Assembly: GCA_947172415.1 (NCBI GenBank)
Contig: OX359193.1
Span: 7,744,501 to 7,808,500 of the forward strand
Length of the DNA: 64,000 bases
Source of the DNA: Chondrosia reniformis
Taxonomy: Eukaryota > Porifera > Demospongiae > Chondrillida > Chondrillidae
Direction of reading: 5' to 3'
The translations under genes and the position numbers were made by a program. The notes under the pieces were generated by a model. That model was not told where the DNA came from. It worked only from the letters and a program-made list of their open reading frames with translations, and did no database searches. Within the stretch, counting starts at the first letter, position 1; every line of letters begins with the position of its first letter. This document shows, one piece after another, positions 22,001-34,000 of the stretch.

Positions 22001-25000
22001 TGTTCTTTTGAGGATGTGATTTCTGATGGATTTACTTATACTAACTCAATGACAACTGAGGTGATTGCTATAACTCCTAATATGGGCAGTGCAGGTGGAG
22101 GTGATCTTGTGACAATAACTGGAATGAACTTTTTGATAATGGACAGAAATGTGTCTGTGAAAGTGAGTTTGTATTTAGTTTTTAATAACCCCAGGGTTGG
22201 TTAAGGATTACATATTTCCTTTCTGGCTGAACTGTAGATTGGGAGCTCAACTTGTAACATTGTCTCCATTAATGATACTGTCATAGTCTGTGAGACCTCA
22301 CCTCACCCACCCTCGAGCGAACCAGTGCAAGTTGATATTCTGGATTTGGGATATGCCTTGCTGCCGACTGGAGGACTAAATTATTTGTTTGTCTTAGAGG
22401 TTGACAACACATCATCTTGTTTTGGGTAAGTTGTAGTTCCCCTCTTAGTTACAAAGTAATCCTTTACTAGTAAAGTCTACAAGTGTGGTCTACAATGTCT
22501 GTAGTTCCCTCAAAGGAGGTCAGTATATACACATTAGAGGAGATGGATTTGGTAGCAGTCAATCTAATGTCTTCGTAAACCTTGGTGACACTCCCTGTGC
22601 CGTTACAAGTGTCAACGCAACCTTTGTGTCCTGTCAAGTCAAAAGCCCAGCCAAGACATATTACATTGATAACAATGCGTGAGTGGGTTGCCATGCACAC
22701 TAATTGGTTTTACAAACTCAACTATTGCTTCAACTCCATCACCTAGGAGTCACCCTGAATATGGGCTCTTTTATAAATGGTCTCCCAATGAGCTGACTGT
22801 ACATGTTGGTGACACTGTACAGTGGTCCTGGAGTGGCATTCCATACGCTCAGTGGAATAATGTAGCTCAGGTATGGTGCGGTATACATACATACATCTAT
22901 CACAAAACTATATCATACATCTACAGTACACTGAGCTACATTGAATTGGACAACATTATTCATTTTTAAGGTTCCATCTGCCACCTCAGTAGCCTATAAT
23001 GGTCACGGTTTTAGATCTGAAGCAGCAGTTGTTGGAGAGTTTTCATTTACATTTCACAATCCAGGAACCTACTATTACATTTCAGAGAACTATGCAAGTA
23101 TTGGTGAGTACTTGACTAGCGTTCTATGACTGCTTCATTACTTGACTACTGTTCTATGATGACATATGCAGGTATGAATGGAACAATTCATGTGGTGGAT
23201 ATGGAAGACATATCTGGTGACATTAAAGTGACTGTTAATGGTATATCTGCTAAAATCAGTGACTCATTTTCATGCAAAAATGTTGTGGATTCTTGCCCTG
23301 GATCAGTACCAAATGGTGTCTACCTCTTCAGTAGCTGCCACACGCCACAGATCTTGTCCATTACACCAGCAGTGGCTGGTGTGCGAGATGAAATCTTTCT
23401 ACAAATCGAGGGAATGTCCTCTAATCCAAATGAGAATATTATTCTTATAGGCGGCCATCTTTGTGGGTCATCCAATGGCAACATTACTGATGCTGATGAC
23501 ATTGAGGGTGTCATTACCTCATCAGTGGCATCATCACCACTGGATGGAAGTATCAGCTGCTCCCTTCCTCAGAGTCTGTCTCCTGGAATATACTGGATTG
23601 AGGTGTATGTTCAAGGCATTGGATATGCCTATTCAGTTGGGAACAGCAGTAGGATCACTGTGACTCCTTTTATTGCAGAGACCAGTGTGAACGTAGGGTC
23701 ACTAAGGGGACGAACTGAGATCATGTTGTCCGGAAGAGGTTTTAATGTGGATCCAATGAAAAATCAGATATTTGTTGGTAATACCCCGTGTATTGCACAA
23801 TCAATTGTCTTGGGTAGTACTACAAATGATCAGTTAATCTGCAGAACTCTCAGTGCTTTGAATGACGGTTACTCCTCGGTGGTTATAAATGACCGTGTAG
23901 CAAGCTACTACTCCATGCAACAGCACGAATATTACCTTAACGGCTCATACAGAAGGAACACTTTTCCAACATACCAGGGTCTTGTGATAGCTGGGCAGAT
24001 TGGCATATCAGGAAACGATGTCACAGATCAAAGTGCATTAATTGAAGATGGCTACCTTAGTATTGATGATGACAGTATCTCCTCCCAGCTTGGGTTCTCA
24101 GTTGAGTTTTGGGCTCGTGCTGCTTCTTCAAGTAAAAGTTTTGAGGACACTTACGGTAACAATTATCATATAATACTGGAGCATTACAGTCCGGCCGAAT
24201 ATGGTAATATGGGCTATGTAATATTGGTAAATCCCTGTAATCAGATAGAGGTGTGGCTTGGTACTGGAACTACTGGTGAGCCACCAAGTTGCAATGTGAC
24301 TGAGGGTGTGGCTAATTGCTCTAACCCATGCAGTGGTGTACTGCAAGTGAGTGAGGACAGTGGCCTCCCTGCAGGTTCATGGTTCACTGGAGCAGGTCCT
24401 CAATGGGATGTTAACACAATTGACTGGACTCACTTTGTTATTACTTGGAGCATTGCTGATACTGTTGTAGCTGAGGAACACCTAGGCTTACCTAGCAATG
24501 AACTAGACTATGACCTGTCGACACTTGGGGCTTGCAACCCTAATGGGGAAATTTATTCTTGTGAGGGTTCTTTATTCATCTTTGCTAATGGGCAACTGAT
24601 AAGGAAGTTTGATAATGTCTGGTATAGTGACAATGCCATGGGTAACCTGTATATTGGTGGACACCCTGGAACATACAGTGGACAGCTGGCACCTTTTAAG
24701 GGTTACCTTGACGAAATTGGGTTGTACAAGCATGCACTCACAGCAGAACAGGTTGATCAGCACTACCACTATGGAACTAGTGGCTTTCAGAACGTGAGGC
24801 TGCTTACAGAAGGAGTCATTCAGAAGAGGCCCAAGGAAGTTAGTAAACCTGCAGTTAAGGCCGGTACACACATATATATACAGTAGTCAGCTTGCCTGCT
24901 GCTTCATTCATCTCAATTGACATCTAATTGTGTTTCTTCCTAAGTCTTTTTCTTTAAGAATGAGTATTCATATCTTCTTGCGTATGCAGGCTGTAGATCT

Positions 25001-28000
25001 TTGGTCAATACTTGAAGACGAAGAAGAAGATTATGGGTTGGTAACATATTCTATTAACTGGAATTCTCCAGAAAGTGAAGAAGTTAATCTAAACTCGAAT
25101 GCACTACTCAATTTTAGCTGGATTGGGTAAGCTTGCATTTCAAATATGTAATTCTTAATTGTATGATATTTTCATGTACGTATGTAATTACAGTCTCCAT
25201 GGAGTTTATCAAGTTAATAGACAGGCTTATGAGCATTGTGACACAAAAACTGAAGATAAGTACATTTGGATGCCAGGATCTCTGAGTGGTCAAGTCCAGA
25301 TCAGTGTCTCCATCGGAAAGACGTACTACTTCATCGACTCCATCTCTGAGAACTGTCAGAATGGTAACAAAGTTAAGGTAAGCTTGTATCCTGGTCCTGT
25401 AGTCATGGAGATAAATACTGCAATATAGACTCAGCCATGCTCTTATTCTTACAGGTTACCGTTGGTGATGTGGTGAGAATTAATTGGGAACTTGGTGTGG
25501 ACTATGAGGACATTGTCATCGCGGAAGGGACCGGTCTTCTGTTTGAGTGGTCGTCTCCATTTGTTCACAATCTCTACCAAATCAGACCAGTAGCCAACAT
25601 TGATGTGTGCAGTTTCATTAATTCTGAATATGGTCAGGTAGGCTTGTATTTTGAGGATAATATATACACATATATGTACATACATATACATAAAATGTAT
25701 ACATGAATGAATGCACCAGTGCATTGACAGAATTGCAGTACTAAATGTACATTAATACCGGTATATGAATTTACTGTATGGTGAGAGATATAGGGCAAAT
25801 ATTTTTCAAAACCAAAATTACAATTACTCAGACACTATAGTGTTGACAGCAGTGAAACTCAAGTGGAGTTACTTTCTGATGATAAAAAGTCTTTTTACAT
25901 GTTTGTAGTCTGAAAAGGCTTGGGTGGGGATGCCCGTCACCCAAGGTGAAGTGTTTGTTAATAACCTCCCTGTTGGCGAGCACTACTTTGTGTGCACTGT
26001 GCCAACACATTGTCAGAAAGGAATGAACATTAAGGTTACTGTAACCTCAAATGAAACATCTTCACAAGATGAAGACTTCTATCATTTTGTAAGTTGTGGA
26101 GCAAATGTCTCTTTCCTAGTGTTATAAGTCTTCCAATATTGTAGAAACCTTCAACACATAATATCTTCTGGACTATTCAAGATTATCCACCGGTAACCAT
26201 CTATGATCAGGATAGTCTGCTCTTCTACTGGCATTCTTTTCACTCCCTTCGTCAGGTATGTATTCTATCAATCTCGTGTACATATATAGGGTCATGTGAC
26301 AGAATATGGTTAATAGCTTCAAAATATGTTGAACAACTGTTTCTAGGTTACAGAGACTGCTTATCAGTCATGTGACTTGTCTACTACACCATTGGTTGAA
26401 TGGACTACCCCTACAGTAGTTGGGCAGGTGGTTGTACCACACTTGACACCGGGAGTGTACTACTTCCTGTGTGGTGTAGCTGGACACTGTGATGCCGGGA
26501 TGAAGCTGATGGTTACTGTGGTTCCCAGACCTATATTGTCCCCATTGATGTCACCCATTGAAGCCACCTATACCAACGAAGATGAAAGACTTCAGTTTAG
26601 CTTTTCCCATGAGGAAACTCCGCAGATTACTTCAGTAACAGTAAGCCAATTTCTGTTTAATTTGCAATTATCTTAAGCTTACATTCATCTTTTGTGAATA
26701 TTTTTGTTCAGGCACAAGACATTTCTAACGGAAAGACCATTACTGTAACTGGTTCTGGAATCATCTCTGATTCTTATAGCGTCTCTGGTGTGACTGTGTT
26801 GGTGGGTGACATGTCCTGTAGTAACGTAGGGATTGTGGCCACGTCTCCTAATGACATAATAAACTGCACTCTAACCAACTATGAGGCAGATTATTACTAT
26901 GTTGATGTGCATGTAGATAACAAAGGATTGGCTTCGGTTTCCTCTTCATCAGCCCCTGGTCCTCTCCGCAATGCTTCTCTTCCAGTATCCGCCTACCCCT
27001 CACTCCTCCTGCAGCCCAAAATTAGCAGTGTGGATCCACCCTTCGGCAGCCTCCAGGGTGGCACCAAGGTGGAGGTCATTGGCAATGGATTTAGTGTCAT
27101 TTCCACTCGTCTACAAGTGACTATTGGAGAGTGCACATGTAACATCTTACATACCACCTTTTCTGCTATCACTTGTCGAATTGAATGTGACCAATCCAAT
27201 CTTCCTAGCAATGGTGCAGCTGCTGTAGCTATTTCTATAAATGGGTATGACGTATCTGGTGAATACTTTACCTTTTCCAATATGGCCACTCCTATGGTGG
27301 ATCAGGTGGTACCACCAGATAATGGATCTGCTATTTCTGCTGGAGATGTTATCACAATTAATGGGCAAAACTTGGATGGTGACACTGTCAGTGTGAAACT
27401 GGTGTCAATAGCTGCCGCATCATTTCAGTCCTCCTCACTTTTATGTGAAATTATAGCCACCTCTGAAGCTCAAATCAATTGCACCATTCCTGAAGCAGCT
27501 GCTGGTAGCTATGAAGTTGTGGTTTTGGCTGATGATAAGGGATATTCTATAGAGTCAAGTGCATCCAGTGCAATGATCGAGTATGCCCTTGAAGTAAGTA
27601 GCTTTTCTCCACAGTTTGGTGGTTTTGGAGGAGGTCTGCCACTGACCCTATATGGCTCAGGTTTTCCAGCTCAGTATACTGAGTCCGATTTCCAGATTGA
27701 CCTATGTGGAAAGGTTTGCACTATAATCTCCTCCTCTTTTGCTAGCATTACCTGTCTTACCCCTGAAATGGAACTAGATATCAACCTAGAATGTGTGATC
27801 ACTGTTTCAGATAACAACCTGAATCAAATAGAGTTAGCTGATCCATTCCAATATCTAGACACCTCTACCCCTCAGATCAGCCATTTTACTCCCAACCGTG
27901 GTGGCACAGCAGGGGGAACTACCCTCACCATATATGGAAGCAGATTCTTGCCAGATGGAGTAACTTCAGATGCTCTTTCAGAAGCTGATTTAACAGTTAA

Positions 28001-31000
28001 TGTCGGTGGTGTGTTGTGTGACTGGATAAACCAAGCAGTGACTCCCAATGACTCTGTAATCCAATGCCGTACTAGTGAACACCGCACAACTTTGCAAGCA
28101 AGTGTGACAGTGTTTGTCGGCGGCAAAGGCTTTGCCTTCACAGCTCAGGATAGCACCTTTGAGTATATTGACAGATGGTCCAGTGTGTTCACTTGGGGAG
28201 GACTGGACCCGCCTAGGGAGGGGGAATCCGTTTATATCAAGTCTGGACAGACAGTGTTACTTGATATTGATACTCCTAAACTGAACTTGATTGTGATTGA
28301 AGGTACTTTGGTGTTTGAAGATGAGCACGACATTCATTTGAAAGCCAAGTATATATTCATCAATGGTGGCACTTTGCAGGCAAGTTTCACAATGTTTTTG
28401 AAGTTACTAACATTATTTTGGATTAAAGTAAAATGGAGTATGCTGTGAATGCTGTGGGTAGTTCTACTTTCCTTAATTCCCTTGTTAGATTGGAACTGAA
28501 GAAAACCCATTCATGAACAAAGCTGTTATTACTCTTTGTGGAACTGTCACTGATCCTGAAATTCCAATCTATGGTGCCAAGGTCCTGGGAGTGAGACAAG
28601 GAGTATTGGATCTTCATGGCAGACCGGTCAATCCAACTTGGACCAGACTGGATGAAACTGCAGTAGCAGGCGACACATCTATTAGACTACAGGTACATGC
28701 AGTTTATGAGGAGACTGGACTCTGGCTGATGGAGACCATCCTCTATCTGTAATGTGGCTGATAGTATATTTCCTTACCCAACCTTTGTATATATACATTG
28801 TAGGTTGCTGTGGATTGGAGTGAGGGAGATGAGATTGTTATTGCCCCAACTGGTAAAGATGGAAATGAAACCGAGGTAAGCTTCACAGACAGACAGTAGA
28901 AATAACAGTGAGAATGCGGAGAGTTCCCTACAGGAAAGAATAATCTAAATCTGTTCCACCAACAGTTGTCAATGTGCCAATGGATGTCTGTTACTTGCAC
29001 GTTCTTATAGGTCAGAAAGATATCTTCAGTTTCAGTTGATGGTCTCACTGTACATCTGGACCTTCCACTTAATTATACCCATCAAGGAATCACAGAAACA
29101 TTTGAGGACGGTCAATTTATAGAAATCAGGTACTGTACAGTAGTAATTTAACCGTTTGTAATAGAGTGAATGACTCCTTATGCTCAACAGAGCGGAAGTT
29201 GGCTTGCTGACTCATAATGTCGTAATTCAAGGAGACATGTCAGAAGGAGAAGAGTTTGGTGGAAAAGGATCCACTATGTACGGGGCCCAAGTGCTAATCC
29301 ACAGAGCAGGCCCACATCCAACTCCCATTAGGTATGTATGTTGATATATACAGTGGAATCTCATGACCTGCATGTGACCTACACATGACCTGCATGTGAT
29401 CTACACATGACACCCCGGCAGGCCCACATTCAACTCCCATTAGGTGTGTATGTTGATATATACAGTGGAATCTCATTATAGTGAAGCTCAAAGGAGACCA
29501 AAATTAGTTCCTTATATCAAATATTCACTATATTGAATGTATATAATAGTATACAACTTTTGCTGGAGCTAGCAAAGTACTTCACTATACTGAGACATTC
29601 ACTATAAGCGATTTTGTTATAATGAGATTCTACTATATTTATATACTTTGGTACTGTATACATATGTTTACCATACCACTTGTTTCATAGAATTGAAAAT
29701 ACGGAGGTTCGCAATGTTGGCCAGGCCTTCAGACTTGGAAGATATGCTCTACATTTTCACTTGAGTGCTTCTATGAATGGATCCTATGTCCGCAATTGTG
29801 CAATCCATCACTCGTTCAACCGTGCCCTGACTATACATGGAGTACATGATGTACTTATTGAAGGGAATGTAGCATATGACATAATGGGACACACCTTCTT
29901 TGTGGTAAGCAATGATGGGACACACCTTCTTTGTGGTAAGCAATGATGGGACACGCCTAGTGATAGCAGTGATGCAATAACAGCACATATGTTGCAAGAC
30001 ACAGATATAATCATACGTACTTTAAGATATTGTTGTTTGGTCTGCGCAGGAGGATGGAATTGAAACTAATAACATGTATTATAATAACCTTGGGGTGCTG
30101 ACCAGAGGATCCTCCTCGCTTCTCAACACCGACCAGATCCCAGCCACCTTTTGGATAACCAACCCACAGAACATCTTTATTGGTAATGCAGCTGCTGCCT
30201 CCAGAGCCTATGGCTTCTGGTACGACTTGGACAACCATCCTTCTGGTCCATCCTTCACTTACACTGTCTGCCCTAACAAGATGCCCTTTGGAACGTTCGA
30301 GAACAATGTCGCCCATACCTGCTCCGAGTTTGGTTTGAGAATCTGGGAGACGTATGTGCCATATGTAAGGAGAATTAAGAAGGCCTGTGTTTTTAGTTGA
30401 ATTTGAAATTTGAATATTGCCAATACGTTTGTCTACAAAATATTCAATTCTAGTTCATTTGTACACATACTGCATGCAATATGTACATATCCTTGCACAT
30501 TTAGGTGGATGGTTGCGAGGCCACAATAAGAGATGTAGCTAGATTGTACAACTTTACCACCTACAGTAATGGTATTCATGGAGTGGAGCTTTCTGTTGTT
30601 GGGCATGTCCAACTGATCGGCTTTAAAGCTGCTGATAATAGAGATAATGGTATTGAAATACAAGAGACCCTGGGTGACTGGGGAGGACCCTTAATTAAGG
30701 TTTGTACTTACTTGATATGAGCATGTTTGGAAGAATTCTGTTTAATTAATAATTATCTGCTGATGGCTCCTTTTACAGGATGCTCTGATCATTTCGCACA
30801 CAAGTGTTAATACTGACTCTCCTGGCACTGGTGGCATCAAGACGCCAAACACGAGAGGGCTGACCATTTCTGATGTTACTTTTGTTAATTTTGACTCAGT
30901 CGGCACATCCTGTTTGAGGGCTTGTTCTCATTGCAAAGTATTTCAAGGAGGATTTCAAGTCTGGTTTAATTGCATACGTTTCATTGGAGGATCTGAGAAC

Positions 31001-34000
31001 AACAAAGTAGCTTTTAAATGGGAGCACGAGGTATTGTGCAACCGACTTTATAAACCTATGTAGTTATCTCATGAGACAGTACTTTACTGGTTTGTTTGTT
31101 CTATAGGTTATCTATTGGGATCAAGATGGAACTTTGAGTGGTGAAGCTGGAGGTTGGGTGGTGCCTGATTCCAGTCTCCATCCTTCCTCCTCGTGTAATC
31201 TGTCTGTTCCTGAGTTTAGTGTTGGTTCATTTGGGGGTGCTGTGTGCACTAGTGATGTTTATTTCCTAAGAATGGCATGGAACAGAGCTGAACCGCTGGT
31301 ATGTAGTACTCCATAGATTTATATTGCTTCTCTGTGCTCTTGAAGTATCACCTGTTTTATATACCTTTATAGGCTACCCTACAGGGTGTTGATGTGAATG
31401 TCACCAATGAATTTGGCTCCAGTGTGGTGCCATGGCGACACTACAGACTAACACATCTGGATGGATACATGTTTGTGTATCCTATGGGATATGATCATTC
31501 CATTGTTTGGCTGTTATCCATTGAACACTCAGTTGACACAACTTCCTACAATGCTGGCATATATGGCCTTAGAGCGACAGACTATTCACCTATTTCTCAT
31601 GAATTTGTGGTTACACCTGATCACGTGAATGTTGGAGGGAATTTTAAAGGCCTTAATGGCAACCCTTCAAGTGAAGATCCCAACTTGTAGGTTTTCATAT
31701 TTTAAAAGAAACATTACTGAATCTAATTCAAGTTCATAAATGTATTCTTCCTTTAGCTCTTGGTTTTTAGACAATTCTACTGAGCCTGAACAAGTGACAT
31801 ATCTCATTAATGCAGTCAACTTGTCATCCGTGTCTTACAAGAAGAAGACATGTGATGTGGGATTAACTGATAACGTGACTCGCACTGATGTCACCTTCAG
31901 TTATAGATATGAGCCTTGTCCCAGAAGTGGCTGTCCTAAACCAGGAGATAAAACTGGTCCCCTTGATAAAAAGTCAGTTTTATATTACCATACTTTCAGT
32001 CCAACAGTTATCATGATCATTTATTCTCAGTTACCGCTTGTGGAGTAATCACAGTTCCTGGGAGGACCAGGAATACCCTGCTGAAGGAGCGGATGTGGTT
32101 ATCTATTCTAAGTGGAGAATGCTGTTAGATATTTCACCTCCATCATTAGGAAAAGTTTACATCTTTGGGGAATTGAAATTTGCTGATGAAATGGATTTAA
32201 ATTTTACTGCAGATTTGGTTAGTTAAAGGAAGTATTTGCTTAATACTACATATGCCATTTCTTACCTTCTTGTGTAGATTGTGGTTGACAATGGCATTCT
32301 CACAGTTGGCAGCCAAGAAGAACCTTATCAGCACAAAGCAATAATCACTTTGACAGGAAAGAGGGGACAACCAGATGTTAGCTTTTCAAAGACTATGAAC
32401 CTGGGCTCTAAAGCTCTTGGAATATTTGGAAATGTAAGTCTGTACTCTTTTTCTACAAAAGTATATATACATACAAACAAACATACATACACACTTAGGA
32501 TGTATATACGTACGTACACCCTATATTCTAAATAGAGAATGATCATCAAAGTCTTTAATACCTAATGAAAACTCTAATACACCATTTTCCTACATGCTGT
32601 GCCTATTCTGTAAAAAGCCTATAGGGGAACTAAACCCGGAGAGAGCTTTGGATGAAGATACAGGTCCTGGAGTCTTTTCTTTCTCCCTATCCTCTCTTTC
32701 AGCTTCTTCTCCACTGGATCAGACAGCTGTTTCTGGGAATTCCACCCTTCACAGTGATCCTGGGAGTCTTTGTCTTTTTCTTTATCTTAATCTTCTGTGA
32801 ATCCTTGGCAATGTACACAGTAGTTCTTTTATCACTTATTTCCTTGTTTCTGTGTTAAGGTATCCCTCATTGGAGCTCCGGTGAGTGTGCAGTGGACCTA
32901 TTTAGCCTCCTCAGCTTTGGCTGGTGAGAGTGACATTGAGCTAAGTGGATCTACAGATCAATATGTTGACTGGTCTGTCGGTGACGAAATAGTAATAGCT
33001 CCAAGTGGCTTTGATCCCGAAGAGGCAGAGATACGAACAATTACTGATATAATTGATGGTCGTATAGTTCTAAATGAAGCTCTCAGATATAATCACATTG
33101 TTAGAAATATGATCTTGCCACTTCACCAACAGTCATTACCTGAGGATGCATGGTTTGGTGATGGAGGAGTGTTGGCACCTGAAATAGGATTACTGACAAG
33201 AAGGATAGTGGTGCAAGGCGGAGAAGACCCAACAGAACCATTAGAGTTCAACCATTTTGGATGTAGAGTTCTGATTGGCACATACACGGATGATGGCAAT
33301 GACTTCATTGGCAAAGCTGAGATAGATTCAGTGGAATTTAGGTATTGTGGTCAAGGAGGTTACTTCAGTCCTCGAGATCCAAGATACTCTATAGCCTTTA
33401 AAGATCTACAAGAGCTGTCTATGGGCAATTATATTACAAGATCCTCAATTCACCATGGATACAATACCGCGATTGGAATTCACCGCTCGAATGGTATTCT
33501 TATATCTGATAATGTTGTATACAGAACCACTGATTCTAGTTTAAAAGTTGGTGGTACAAGTAATGAAATTTCTAGAAATCTGGCCATCTTAACAACTACT
33601 GTACAGCCCAATGCTCCAAAGGACAACCACGCTGTAGACTTTCCAGCAACATATGATGTGGATGCTACAAATTCCCTCCAAGGTAATGTAGCAGCAGGTA
33701 GCACAAGGATAGGTTTCAAGTATCCAGGGGAGGAGTGTATTGATGGTCTCCTAGCAACAAAAGCAGAATCTGTAAGTCTCTCACATTAGCATGTTATTTG
33801 TATTCAATTTGAAGATTCATATTTGTATCTTTTAGGCTCTCTTTTGGGATAACACTGCCCACACCAGCTTGATAGGACTTGTTGTGCTTGGTCTCCCAGC
33901 TGAGTGTACAGCCATTGGCGGTCTCTCGGTTTACAGCAACTGGGACTATGGTGTATTCTCTTCGGTAGCCAGCAGACTTGTACTTTCTCATTCTAAACTT

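Larger units (their letters stand above)
26712..31686 (+). other. PKHD1L1: Fibrocystin-L block 6: TIGs, G8 domain 1, beta-helix 1 (exons 27-37)
   Basis: Exons 26712-28379, 28489-28692, 28804-28875, 29011-29129, 29191-29331, 29691-29904, 30050-30364, 30505-30699, 30779-31030, 31107-31298, 31373-31686. TIG motifs include GTKVEVIGNGFS, GGFGGGLPLTLYGSGFP and GGTAGGTTLTIYGSRF. G8 starts near residue 2830 (FTWGGLDPPREGESVYI, LVFEDEHDIHLKAKYIFI, GGTLQIGTEENPF). The beta-helix part has stacked strands such as SYVRNCAIHHSFNRALTIHG. G8 plus beta-helix modules occur in CEMIP/TMEM2 hyaluronan-related proteins; enzymatic activity here is unknown. Confidence 0.88.
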
